The translations under genes were made by a program, and so were the position numbers. DNA of 64,000 bases from Sagittula salina. Its GTDB lineage: Bacteria > Pseudomonadota > Alphaproteobacteria > Rhodobacterales > Rhodobacteraceae. Below the pieces are notes generated by a model. That model was not told where the DNA came from and did not search any database. It saw only the letters and a program-made list of their open reading frames with translations. Of the stretch, positions 29,830 to 38,037 are shown piece after piece. The stretch is from NCBI RefSeq assembly GCF_017813235.1, contig NZ_JAGISH010000005.1:186001-250000 (forward strand). The letters are read 5' to 3'. Numbering within the stretch: position 1 is the stretch's first letter; every line of letters starts with the position of its first letter.

Positions 29830-31041
29830 TCATCGCTGATACAAGCCGGCATCCTCCAGCCCCGCCAGAACGTCGCGCCCGGTCAGCCGCGCGTGCGCCT
29901 GCAGCGCGTAGCGATCCGTCATGCCCGCGATGTAATCCGCCACCAGCCGCGCCAGCGCGGCCTTGCCCTCGGCGCGGGCCACGTCACCCTGCCAGCGTTG
30001 CGGCAGAAGCGAGGGATCGTTCAGATAGATCGGAAACAGCTCTTCCAGCGCCTCCGTGACCCGCGCGCGCACCGCCATCACCTTCTCCGCTCGGTACATC
30101 CGCGTGAACAGGAACTGCCGGATCTCCTTGAGCCTGCCGAACATGTCGTCGGAAAAGCGGATCACCGGATAGCCCAGCTCCCGCACGTCCTGCGCCGTGG
30201 CCGCGCCGCTGTCGCGCAGGATTGCGCCGGAAGTCTCTAGCAGATCCGCCACCATGACGCCAAAGACCCGCCGGAGCGCCTCGTGCCGCCGCCGGTATGG
30301 GTCGGTATCGGGGTAAAGCCGGTCGACCTGCGCATAGGCCTCTCCGATGATCGGCAGGGGCGCGATCTCCCCTTCGGTGAAGAGGCCCGCACGAAGACCA
30401 TCGTGCAAGTCATGGTTATTGTAGGCAATATCATCCGAAAGCGCTGCTGCCTGCGCTTCTGCGCTGGCATGGGTGTGCAACTCAAGGTCGTGAACCTTGT
30501 TGTATTCCGACAGCGCATAGGGAATCACGCCCGTCGTGGCGGTATCGTCCCCAAGTGGCGCCACGAGGGGGCCGTTATGCTTCGCGATGCCCTCCAGCGT
30601 GTCCCACGTCAGGTTCAGCCCGTCGAATTCCGCGTAATGCCGCTCCAGCGTGGTGACGATCCGCAGCGTCTGCGCGTTGTGATCAAAGCCGCCAAAAGGC
30701 GCCATCAGCGCGTCCAGCGCATCCTCCCCGGTGTGGCCAAAGGGCGTATGCCCAAGATCATGCGCCAGAGCCACCGCCTCCGCCAGATCGCCGTTCAGCC
30801 CCAGCGCGCCGGAAATCGTCCGCGCCACCTGCGCCACCTCGATGGAATGGGTCAGCCGGGTACGGTAGAAATCGCCCTCATGCTCCACAAAGACCTGCGT
30901 CTTGTGTTTCAGCCGCCGGAAGGCGCTGGAATGGATGATCCTGTCGCGGTCCCTCTGGTAGCAGGAGCGGTGCGCGCTCTCTTCCTCCGGATGGAGCCGT
31001 CCGCGCGACTGCTCCGGATCGCATGCATATGGCGCGCTCAT
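29830..31041 (-). CDS. dgt: Deoxyguanosinetriphosphate triphosphohydrolase-like protein
   Basis: HD-domain dNTPase, 403 aa, releasing tripolyphosphate from dNTPs. Motifs: RDRIIHSSAFRRLKHKTQVF, RTRLTHSIEVAQVARTISG with the first metal His, VALAHDLGHTPFGHTGEDAL with the HD pair, and DIAYNNHDLHDGLRAG. The length and the missing large insertions match the type-2 (alphaproteobacterial) subfamily rather than E. coli Dgt, so the nucleotide preference is not certain. Divergent from erpA with a 142-bp shared upstream region. Confidence 0.92.
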   Translation of the reverse strand: MSAPYACDPEQSRGRLHPEEESAHRSCYQRDRDRIIHSSAFRRLKHKTQVFVEHEGDFYRTRLTHSIEVAQVARTISGALGLNGDLAEAVALAHDLGHTPFGHTGEDALDALMAPFGGFDHNAQTLRIVTTLERHYAEFDGLNLTWDTLEGIAKHNGPLVAPLGDDTATTGVIPYALSEYNKVHDLELHTHASAEAQAAALSDDIAYNNHDLHDGLRAGLFTEGEIAPLPIIGEAYAQVDRLYPDTDPYRRRHEALRRVFGVMVADLLETSGAILRDSGAATAQDVRELGYPVIRFSDDMFGRLKEIRQFLFTRMYRAEKVMAVRARVTEALEELFPIYLNDPSLLPQRWQGDVARAEGKAALARLVADYIAGMTDRYALQAHARLTGRDVLAGLEDAGLYQR

Positions 31042-31183
31042 TGCTCGCCCCCTCTGGATAAAATAGCCGTTTCGTCGCGCGTTCCATACCGGCGAAGCCT
31101 GAACAAAACAACCAAGCCACCGCCCCCCGCTTGCCGCGGCGCCCGCAATTTCCTAGATAAAGGGTCGGACAAGGAGAGCCACC

Positions 31184-31507
31184 ATGAACCTGCCGCCCAC
31201 CGTCACCCCCCGCGCCTTCGAACGCCTGTCCGAAATCGGCGCCAGCGAACAGGGCAAGGCCCTGCGCGTGGCCGTCGAGGGCGGCGGCTGCTCGGGCTTC
31301 CAGTACGACATCCGGCTCGACGATCCCGCCACCGACGATCTCGTTATTGCGGACGGGCCGGAAAAGGTCGTGGTCGACCCGGTCTCCCTGCCCTTCCTCG
31401 CGGGCGCCACCATCGACTTCGCCGACGAACTCATCGGCGCGCGCTTCACCATCGAGAACCCGAACGCCACCTCGTCTTGCGGCTGCGGCACCTCTTTTTC
31501 GATCTGA
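31184..31507 (+). CDS. erpA: A-type Fe-S carrier ErpA/IscA family
   Basis: 107-aa Fe-S cluster insertion protein. The three ligand cysteines are present in VEGGGCSGFQYDI and the C-terminal SSCGCGTSFSI; the phrase FADELIGARFTIENPNAT is typical of ErpA. SD AAGGAGAG before the ATG. First of a co-directional set erpA-xth-bolA-grxD, three of which act in Fe-S trafficking. Confidence 0.9.
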   Translation: MNLPPTVTPRAFERLSEIGASEQGKALRVAVEGGGCSGFQYDIRLDDPATDDLVIADGPEKVVVDPVSLPFLAGATIDFADELIGARFTIENPNATSSCGCGTSFSI

Positions 31508-31595
31508 GCGCCGCTCCGGTAACTGCTCCCGAACGCCCCTTGACCCCTGCGGCGAAACGCGGTCTCCCTGACCGCGCGACAGACAGGAGACCCGC

Positions 31596-32378
31596 ATGAA
31601 GATCGCCACCTTCAATATCAATGGCGTCAAGGCGCGCATCGAAACCCTCCTGTCCTGGCTCGACAGCGCCCAGCCCGATGTGGTCCTCTGCCAGGAGATC
31701 AAGTCGGTGGACGAGGCTTTCCCGAGCGAGCCCTTCGAGGATCGCGGCTACAGGGTCGAGACCCATGGCCAGAAGGGCTTCAACGGCGTCGCCATCCTCT
31801 CGAAACTGCCGCTGGAGGACGTGTCGCGCGGCCTGCCGGGTGATGACAGCGACGAACAGGCCCGCTGGATCGAGGCGACGGTGATCGGCGATCACACCGC
31901 CGTCCGCCTCTGCGGCCTCTACCTGCCCAATGGCAACCCCGCGCCTGGCCCGAAGTACGACTACAAACTCGCCTGGATGGAGCGCCTGCATACCCGCGCA
32001 AAGGCGCTGCTGGCGGAGGAAATGCCCGCGCTCATGGCGGGCGACTACAACGTGATTCCGCAGGCCGAGGACGCGGCCAACCCCAAAGCCTGGGAGGGCG
32101 ACGCCCTCTACCTCCCGCAAACCCGGGCCGCCTTCCGCCGCGTCCTGAATGAAGGCTTCACCGAAGCCTTCCGCGCCTGCACCCAAGGCCCCGGTCACTA
32201 CTCGTTCTGGGACTATCAGGCCAACAGCTGGGAGCGGAACAACGGCATCCGCATCGACCACTTCCTGCTGTCGCCTCAAGCGGCCGACCTGCTGCAGGAC
32301 TGCTGGATCGAAAAGGACGTCCGCGCCATGACGAAACCCTCCGACCATGTCCCCGTCTGGATCGACCTCGCCGCCTGA
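31596..32378 (+). CDS. xth: Exodeoxyribonuclease III / AP endonuclease
   Basis: Mg2+-dependent AP endonuclease and 3'-5' exonuclease of base-excision repair. 260 aa of the EEP fold: MKIATFNINGVKARIETLLSWL, VVLCQEIKSVDEAFP (metal Glu), RLCGLYLPNGNPAPGPKYDYK, LMAGDYNVIPQAEDA, and the catalytic end RIDHFLLSPQAA, KPSDHVPVWIDL. SD AGGAGAC. Read-through from erpA is likely (88-bp gap). Confidence 0.94.
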   Translation: MKIATFNINGVKARIETLLSWLDSAQPDVVLCQEIKSVDEAFPSEPFEDRGYRVETHGQKGFNGVAILSKLPLEDVSRGLPGDDSDEQARWIEATVIGDHTAVRLCGLYLPNGNPAPGPKYDYKLAWMERLHTRAKALLAEEMPALMAGDYNVIPQAEDAANPKAWEGDALYLPQTRAAFRRVLNEGFTEAFRACTQGPGHYSFWDYQANSWERNNGIRIDHFLLSPQAADLLQDCWIEKDVRAMTKPSDHVPVWIDLAA

Positions 32379-32633
32379 GACGCCTGAAACAGAAACTGGA
32401 ACACAGCCGCCCCGGATTCGCGCCCCTGCGTCTCCGGTCCGAAAATACCGCCATGGGCGCGAGGGACGGTGCCTCTCGCATGCCGCGCGAATCACGCATC
32501 CGCTTCTGCAGGCCAGCCACGGAACCATCAGCCGTCAAGCGGCGCCACAGGCCCTCCGCCACCTTGCACCCCGGCCTCCGGGGCATTAATTCTTACAAAA
32601 GCAGTCAAACACACCGACACAGGGACCACGCCC

Positions 32634-32870
32634 ATGCCGATCCATGCCCAGGAACTCGAAGACCTCCTGCGCCAGTCCTTCCCAGATGCCACGATCTCCG
32701 TGGCGGGCGACGATGGCGTGCACATGTCCGCCATGGTCATCGACGAAAGCTTTCGCGGTCTCAACCGTGTCCAGCAACAACGCGCCGTCTATGCCGCGCT
32801 GAAGGGGAAGATGGACGGCTCCACCGCCGAACTTCACGCGTTGGCGCTGACCACCAAGGCGCCCGACTGA
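32634..32870 (+). CDS. BolA-family protein (BolA2/IbaG type)
   Basis: 78-aa BolA fold protein: IHAQELEDLLRQSFPDATISVAGDDGVHMSAMVIDESFRGLNRVQQQRAVYAAL. The C-terminal LHALALTTKAPD carries the conserved His used with monothiol glutaredoxin to bind a [2Fe-2S] cluster. It lies directly upstream of the CGFS glutaredoxin gene, its expected partner. ATG at 32634 chosen by family N-terminus; a longer upstream frame is out of family. Confidence 0.88.
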   Translation: MPIHAQELEDLLRQSFPDATISVAGDDGVHMSAMVIDESFRGLNRVQQQRAVYAALKGKMDGSTAELHALALTTKAPD

Positions 32871-33028
32871 CCCCGGGCTGACCCGAAGCAAACCGGGGCC
32901 CAGACAGGTCCGCACGGATCCGACCCTGACGACTGACGCGCCGAAGCCCCCGGCGCCCGACCCGACCGGCCCGCACCGCGCGCGCCCAAAGCCCAAAAGG
33001 GGCCCCGCCCCCGAACCCGGAGACTGAC

Positions 33029-33391
33029 ATGACCGACGCAAAGACCCGCATCGACGAAATCGTGAAATCCAACGACGTCGTGCTCTACATGAAGGGCACC
33101 AAGCAGATGCCGCAGTGCGGCTTTTCCCAGCGCGTCGCGGGCGTGCTGAATTACATGGGCGTCGACTACGCCGATGTGAACGTGCTGAGCGACGAGGAAA
33201 TCCGCCAGGGGATCAAGGATTACTCCGAGTGGCCGACCATCCCGCAGCTGTACGTCAAAGGCGAATTCGTCGGCGGCTGCGACATCATTACCGAAATGAC
33301 CCTGTCCGGCGAACTCGACCAGCTCTTCGACCAGAACGGCGTGTCCTACAACAAGGACGCCGCCGAAAAGATCCGCGAAGCCAACGGCTGA
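33029..33391 (+). CDS. grxD: Monothiol glutaredoxin, Grx4/GrxD family
   Basis: 120-aa CGFS-type glutaredoxin that stores and transfers [2Fe-2S] clusters with Bol[21 protein letters not shown], active site [14 protein letters not shown], glutathione-binding [35 protein letters not shown]. 158 bp after bolA; followed by a strong terminator, so the end of the erpA-to-grxD run. Confidence 0.96.
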   Translation: MTDAKTRIDEIVKSNDVVLYMKGTKQMPQCGFSQRVAGVLNYMGVDYADVNVLSDEEIRQGIKDYSEWPTIPQLYVKGEFVGGCDIITEMTLSGELDQLFDQNGVSYNKDAAEKIREANG

Positions 33392-33418
33392 CCCGATTTT
33401 CTCCCCCGACCAATCACC

Positions 33419-33447
33419 AAGGGCGGCCCCACCCCGGGCCGCCCTTT
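33419..33447 (+). terminator. Rho-independent terminator after grxD
   Basis: AAGGGCGGCCC (33419-33429) pairs with GGGCCGCCCTT (33436-33446) around a 6-nt C-rich loop. Confidence 0.85.
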
Positions 33448-33574
33448 CCCCATCCCGCCAGGCGGATTACCTGCCCCAGACATCAGCGCGGCAAAAGACT
33501 GCTTCCCGGTCGCGGCACGCGAAGCGGAAGGCCGGTTGTGTTGAAGAAGTCGGTCGAAGGCGCTGATTTTGCCG

Positions 33575-33981
33575 CGCTTGGCTGAGCTCGGTAACATCGC
33601 CCGCGTGCGTGGTTATCCCTGCATGGTCGTCAGCCCCTCTCGGGACATCGCTGCGCGATGCCCTGCCGGACAGCGGACAACGGCCCGGAACCGACGTCGA
33701 ATGCCATCCTGCGCTGGCAGGAAGACCGAAAGGTCGAGTGGCACTACATCGCTCCAGGAAAGCCCATGCAGAACGGCTTCGTCGAGAGCTTGAATGGACG
33801 CCTCCGTGACGAGTGCCTCAACGAACACCTCTTCGCCAACCTGCGCCACGCCCGGGCGTTGATTGCGGCCTGGCGTGACGATTACGAGCACCATCGCCCC
33901 CACACGAGCCTCGACGGGCTCACCCCTTGGGAGTGGCACCAACGGTCAGCAGAGGACCAGACCCTGAACAGGGCGAGCTGA
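33575..33981 (+). pseudogene. IS3-family transposase (OrfB) C-terminal remnant, interrupted
   Basis: Reads [19 protein letters not shown] to 33634 and resumes at 33676 with DNG, then [41 protein letters not shown] and [20 protein letters not shown], ending with TGA at 33979-33981. These are the D and E halves of the IS3 rve/DDE domain. The N-terminal OrfB part and OrfA are missing, and 41 extra nucleotides (33635-33675) shift the frame. On the left, 33535-33570 (GTTGAAGAAGTCGGTCGAAG...) resembles another IS terminus. Non-functional. Confidence 0.85.
33635..33675 (-). repeat. 41-nt palindromic insertion element, copy 2
   Basis: Inverted relative to copy 1. On the minus strand it reads CGCTGT, CCGGCAGGGCAT, tip CGC-GCA-GCG, ATGTCCCGAGAGG, G. 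It sits between the codons for Ser and Asp of the IS3 motif VVS-DNG. The stem tip differs from copy 1 by two compensated base pairs. No other copy was found by eye in this window. Confidence 0.8.
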
Positions 33982-34425
33982 AGAACGCGGACTCCAAGGG
34001 AAGCAGGTCAGCACGCTTCCGAAATCGGAGGTTCACGTTACTATGTGCGACGGGATTATGCGGAAGAAAGTTGCCACCTGCATGTGGTGGCGGGCGTCAT
34101 GGTCGCCGACGCGATCGTCCGGAAACGGTCCCTTCTGCGCCTAGCCGTCACGCGACCGGCCACATGCGCCTCGTGCAGCGAACGCGGGAAGGTCCGCACT
34201 GCGGACGTCGTTCCGCTGGACGATGCTGCATGGTGCCATAAAAAGGCTGCTTCGGGGAAGTTGCGAGCAGGATCGGCCTTCCTGGTGAAGGTCCGTTGTG
34301 GACCGATTGCGCATCAACTTGCCATTTACGGCAGGGCGTCGGCACTGTTTCCAACCCACCACCGTTCGCGTGTCAAGGCGCTGTTGGCGCTCGCGTCCAA
34401 TCCCGCATTGCCCCCTCAACAAGTA
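33982..34425. other. Gene-free scar between IS3 remnant and dctM terminator
   Basis: 444 bp. The first 40 bp are probably the right end of the IS3 element. The remainder has open frames but none with recognisable family sequence or a ribosome site. It may be decayed accessory DNA. No function assigned. Confidence 0.5.
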
Positions 34426-34449
34426 AAGGGGGCGCAAACACGCCCCCTT
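34426..34449 (-). terminator. Terminator downstream of dctM
   Basis: AAGGGGGCG (34426-34434) and CGCCCCCTT (34441-34449) around CAAACA. Read on the minus strand it is followed by TTTACTT. It closes the dctPQM unit. Confidence 0.8.
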
Positions 34450-34478
34450 CAAGCCATTGATATTCAACGATTCCCTTT

Positions 34479-34497
34479 ATGTCCCAGCGTGGGACAT
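34479..34497. repeat. Perfect 19-nt palindrome touching the dctM stop
   Basis: ATGTCCCA-GCG-TGGGACAT, 8-bp arms. The right arm overlaps the first base of the dctM stop codon on the minus strand. There is no T-run, so it is probably an mRNA 3' stabiliser or a protein site rather than a terminator. Confidence 0.6.
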
Positions 34498-35924
34498 CAC
34501 TCCGCCCGGGCGGCGCAGAATGCGGCCTCGAGCGGGTTCGAAGGCGGCACACCCGAACAGTTGATCTGGGGCCCCATCACCCGGTCCGGCAGCACCGTCG
34601 ACAGGATCGGAACGTAGGTCACCAGGATCAGGAAGATGAAGAGTACGCCCAGGAACGGCAGGGCTGCCCGAACCACCCGCATCATTGGCATCCCCGCCAC
34701 GCCCGAGGTCACGAAGAGATTCAGACCCACTGGCGGCGTGATCATCCCGATCTCCATATTGACCACCATGATGATACCGAGGTGGATCGGATCGATCCCC
34801 AGCTGCAGCGCAATCGGAAAGACCAGTGGCGCGACGATCACAAGCAGGCCCGACGGTTCCATGAACTGGCCGCCGATCAGCAGAATCACGTTGACGATCA
34901 CGAGGAACATTACCGGCCCGAAGCCCGCGTCCAGCATCGCTGCCGCGATCTTCTGCGGCACCTGTTCGTCGGTCAGGACGTGCTTCAGGATCAGCGCGTT
35001 GGCGATGATGAACATCAGCGTCACCGTCAGTTTGCCTGCCTCCAGAAGCGTCATTTTCGTGTCGCGGTGGAAGAAGGACGTCACCAGCGCGACGGGCTTT
35101 TCCCAGAGCGCCAGATGATGCCCGTCCGCGCGGCGTAGCGGCCCCATGTCCCGGTAGACGAAGTTCGCGATCAGGAAGGCATAGATCGCAGCCACTGCGG
35201 CGGCCTCGGTGGGCGTGAAGACACCGCCGTATATGCCGCCGAGGATGATTGCGATCAGCCCCAACCCCCAGATCGCGTCACCGGCGGACTCAAATACCTC
35301 GCCCCAGCCCTTCCATTCGCCCTTGGGCAAGTCGCGGACACGGGCGATGATATAAATCGTCGTCATCAGCATCAGGCCGGCCATGAGGCCCGGAATGACG
35401 CCCGCCATGAACATCCGACCCACCGACACGTCCGTGGCGGAAGCATAGACCACCATCACGATGGACGGCGGGATCAGAATGCCCAGCGTGCCCGCGTTTG
35501 CGATGACCCCGGCTGCGAAGTCCTTGGAATAGCCCACCTGCCGCATGCCCGCGATCACGATGGAGCCGATCGCCACAACCGTGGCAGGCGAGGACCCCGA
35601 CAACGCCGCGAACAACATGCAGGCAAAGACCCCCGCGATGGCCAGCCCGCCCGGCAAATGCCCGACGCAGGCAATGGCAAACCGGATAATCCGGGCCGCC
35701 ACCCCCCCCGTCGACATGAAGCTCGACGCGAGGATGAAGAAGGGGATCGCCAGCAGCGTGTAATGCGAGGCCATGCCGCCATAGAAGGTCTGCGCCACGG
35801 AGGCCAGCGAGGTATCCGACAGCACCAGCAGGTAGATGATGGACGAAATCCCCAGCGACACTGCGATCGGCACCCCGACCAGCATCAGCCCGATGATCAT
35901 CACGAATAGAAGTACGACGTCCAT
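34497..35924 (-). CDS. dctM: TRAP transporter large permease DctM
   Basis: 475-aa 12-TM transport subunit of a tripartite ATP-independent periplasmic transporter, driven by a sodium gradient. N-terminus LLFVMIIGLMLVGVPIAVSLGISS, signature GGVAARIIRFAIACVGHLPGGLA, IAGVFACMLFAALSGSSPATVVAIGSI, GVIANAGTLGILIPPSIVMVVYA. The C-terminal SGVAGMPMMRVVRAALPFLGVLF ends ANAL-type helices. 4 bp after dctQ, co-transcribed. The substrate class is inferred (C4-dicarboxylate or another carboxylate) from the DctP partner. Confidence 0.93.
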   Translation of the reverse strand: MDVVLLFVMIIGLMLVGVPIAVSLGISSIIYLLVLSDTSLASVAQTFYGGMASHYTLLAIPFFILASSFMSTGGVAARIIRFAIACVGHLPGGLAIAGVFACMLFAALSGSSPATVVAIGSIVIAGMRQVGYSKDFAAGVIANAGTLGILIPPSIVMVVYASATDVSVGRMFMAGVIPGLMAGLMLMTTIYIIARVRDLPKGEWKGWGEVFESAGDAIWGLGLIAIILGGIYGGVFTPTEAAAVAAIYAFLIANFVYRDMGPLRRADGHHLALWEKPVALVTSFFHRDTKMTLLEAGKLTVTLMFIIANALILKHVLTDEQVPQKIAAAMLDAGFGPVMFLVIVNVILLIGGQFMEPSGLLVIVAPLVFPIALQLGIDPIHLGIIMVVNMEIGMITPPVGLNLFVTSGVAGMPMMRVVRAALPFLGVLFIFLILVTYVPILSTVLPDRVMGPQINCSGVPPSNPLEAAFCAARAE

Positions 35925-35928
35925 GCCT

Positions 35929-36615
35929 TCAGTCCCTGTTCAGATGCGCGACGTCTTCGACCGCGTCTTCGGCTTCGTGGGAGACGATCAGACTCTCGGA
36001 CCGCCCTCTCCATACGCGAACGGTGGCCTGCACGAAGCGCACCAGCAGCAGCGCCGCCCCGAAGGGCAGGATGAAATACGGCAGGAAACGCGGGATCTTT
36101 TCGTAGTGCTCGCCGTCGTTCATCACCGGCTCCATGAAGCGCATCCAGTCCGGCATGGGCGTGTCGACCATCTCGTACCAGCCACGGTAGGACGTGCGCT
36201 TCATCTCCTCGAATCCGGTGGGAAACCAGCGGCCTGTTGTCTGCGGCAGATTGGCGAAGTTCGCCCAGTAGTCCCATGCGCCCTTCAGCAGCAGCGCGCC
36301 ATAAACGATGCAGACTGCCCCCGCAAACAGCGCGCAGGCGCGCCGTGCGCCGGGCGACAGCAGGTTGGTCAATGCGTCGACGCCAAGGTTCGCGGTGGTC
36401 TTCACCGCGTAACTCACGCCGAACAAAACCAGCCATGCAAAGAGGAAGGAGGTGACCTCCAGGCCCCAGATCAGCCCCGTATTGAAGCCGTAACGCAGGA
36501 TCACGTTGATGAATGTGATGATCGTCATCAGCCCGAGGATCAGGGCGATGAAGCTCTCTTCCAGCTCATTGACGAACTTGCCGAGCATGGAATCCGAGAC
36601 GGTTTGAACGGTCAT
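35929..36615 (-). CDS. dctQ: TRAP transporter small permease DctQ
   Basis: 228-aa four-helix membrane subunit linking DctP to DctM. Helices include LILGLMTIITFINVILRYGF, WGLEVTSFLFAWLVLFGVSYAVK and FAGAVCIVYGALLLKGAWDYW. A roughly 60-residue hydrophilic loop (about 125-185, PQTTGRWFPTGFEEMKRTSYRG...) before the last helix is larger than in the smallest DctQ proteins. Start supported by GGAGGGGGAC. Separated from dctP by 173 bp containing a stem-loop. Confidence 0.9.
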   Translation of the reverse strand: MTVQTVSDSMLGKFVNELEESFIALILGLMTIITFINVILRYGFNTGLIWGLEVTSFLFAWLVLFGVSYAVKTTANLGVDALTNLLSPGARRACALFAGAVCIVYGALLLKGAWDYWANFANLPQTTGRWFPTGFEEMKRTSYRGWYEMVDTPMPDWMRFMEPVMNDGEHYEKIPRFLPYFILPFGAALLLVRFVQATVRVWRGRSESLIVSHEAEDAVEDVAHLNRD

Positions 36616-36722
36616 GTCCCCCTCCGGTGTGATGGAAAATTCCCCGTCTTTCCGTCACGCTCGGCTCTCCGGCCTTCAAGTTGACGAAAATACCCCGGGG
36701 GTGGTGCTTTCACAAAGCAATG

Positions 36723-36737
36723 GGGGGCGAAGCCCCC
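36723..36737 (-). promoter_or_regulatory. Intercistronic stem-loop between dctP and dctQ
   Basis: GGGGGC-TTCG-CCCCC-type hairpin on the minus strand. Such structures often give the binding-protein mRNA more copies than the permease mRNA. No T-run, so processing or attenuation rather than full termination is inferred. Confidence 0.45.
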
Positions 36738-36788
36738 GAAAATCCAGCGGCGACACGCGCCGCCGCCGGAACCCCAGTCACGCAGGCA

Positions 36789-37793
36789 TCAGTTCAGCGC
36801 GTTGAATTCCTGCGCTGCGTCGATGTTCTCCTGACCGACATCGTCGAGGAAGGTTTCCCAGACCGGCTTCATCGCGTCGACCCAGGCCTGACGCTGTTCC
36901 GCGCTAAGCTGGCGTACTTCGCCACCGGCGTCGATGATCGCCTGCTTGGCTTCCTCGTTGACCTTGAAGGACTCGGAGTTGCGCGCCTCGGTCACCTCGT
37001 TGATGATGGTCGAAAGCTGGTTGCGCACGTCCTCATCCAGACCTTCCCACCAGTCGACATTTGTCACCAGGAGGTAGTCGATCACGCCGTGGTTGGTCTC
37101 GGTGATGCCGTCCTGGACCTCAAAGAACTTCTGGCCGTAGATGTTCGACCAGGTGTTTTCCTGCCCATCCACCACGCCGGTCTGCAGCGCGCCATAGACT
37201 TCGGAAAAGGCCATCGGCTGCGGGCTTGCACCCAGCGATTCCATGTTCGCCTTGAGCACCTCGGAAGGCTGAACGCGGAACTTCAGGCCCTTGGCGTCAT
37301 CGGGAGAAATCAGCGGCTTGTTGGCCGAGATCTGTGTCACGCCGTTATGCCAGAACGCGAGACCCAGCAGGCCGCGGCGCACCATGGATTCCTTCATCGC
37401 CTGCCCGGTTTCGGAGTTCTGGAAGGCATCGACGGCGTCGATGTTCTTGAACATGAAGGGCAGATCGAAGATGCGGAAACCCTTGGTGAACTGCTCGAAC
37501 TTCGACAGCGAAGGCGCGGCCAGTTGCACATCGCCCTGGAGCATCGCTTCCAGCACCTTGTCATCATCATAAAGCGTGGAGTTCGGATAGACCTCCATGC
37601 AGGCCTTGCCGTTCATCTCTTCGTTGACGCGCTCGGCCAGAAGGGTTGCCGCGATGCCCTTCGGGTGGCGGTCGGTGTTGGTGACATGGCTGAACTTGAT
37701 GACCATTTCACCTTCGTCGCACTGCGCCTGCGCGGTGGTGGCACCGGTCGCGACAATAGCTGCCGCAGCGGCGGTCATGAGAAGTTTCTTCAT
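36789..37793 (-). CDS. dctP: TRAP transporter periplasmic solute-binding protein DctP
   Basis: 334 aa. Signal peptide MKKLLMTAAAAAIVATGATT, cleavage after AQA. DctP family features: VIKFSHVTNTDRHPKGIAAT, LAAPSLSKFEQFTKGFRIFDLPFMF, the conserved Arg in GLKFRVQPSEVLKANMESLGASP (carboxylate ligand) and EVYGALQTGVVDGQENTWSNIY. The binding-site Arg implies an organic acid substrate, plausibly a C4-dicarboxylate given the adjacent DctBD-like pair. SD GGGAGGA. A 244-bp upstream gap before dctD should hold the promoter. Confidence 0.93.
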   Translation of the reverse strand: MKKLLMTAAAAAIVATGATTAQAQCDEGEMVIKFSHVTNTDRHPKGIAATLLAERVNEEMNGKACMEVYPNSTLYDDDKVLEAMLQGDVQLAAPSLSKFEQFTKGFRIFDLPFMFKNIDAVDAFQNSETGQAMKESMVRRGLLGLAFWHNGVTQISANKPLISPDDAKGLKFRVQPSEVLKANMESLGASPQPMAFSEVYGALQTGVVDGQENTWSNIYGQKFFEVQDGITETNHGVIDYLLVTNVDWWEGLDEDVRNQLSTIINEVTEARNSESFKVNEEAKQAIIDAGGEVRQLSAEQRQAWVDAMKPVWETFLDDVGQENIDAAQEFNALN

Positions 37794-38037
37794 TGGTATC
37801 CTCCCGGGAAGTCATTCGTCCGCGGCGCCCCTCCTCAGGGCACCGGATGGCCGAAACTGTGCCGTGAGCGGAAAACAGCGCAAGGCTGTGGTTGCGGCAT
37901 TTAGGATGACGGGATAGTTTCATGTGTTTACAACAAATTAGCATAGATTGACGGTAGGCGATCCGTGTCTTGCTTCCGGTTCTGTGCGGGATTTCGCACG
38001 TGTGCTTGCGGAAACAGTGCGGAAATCCGCACAATTC

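Noticed and set aside
34045..34617. 190-codon plus-strand frame after the IS3 remnant
   Set aside because: It runs through the dctM terminator and antisense to dctM, and shows no recognisable domain.
36681..37904. 407-codon plus-strand frame antisense to dctP
   Set aside because: It is the high-GC shadow of dctP, which has a signal peptide, RBS and full family match.
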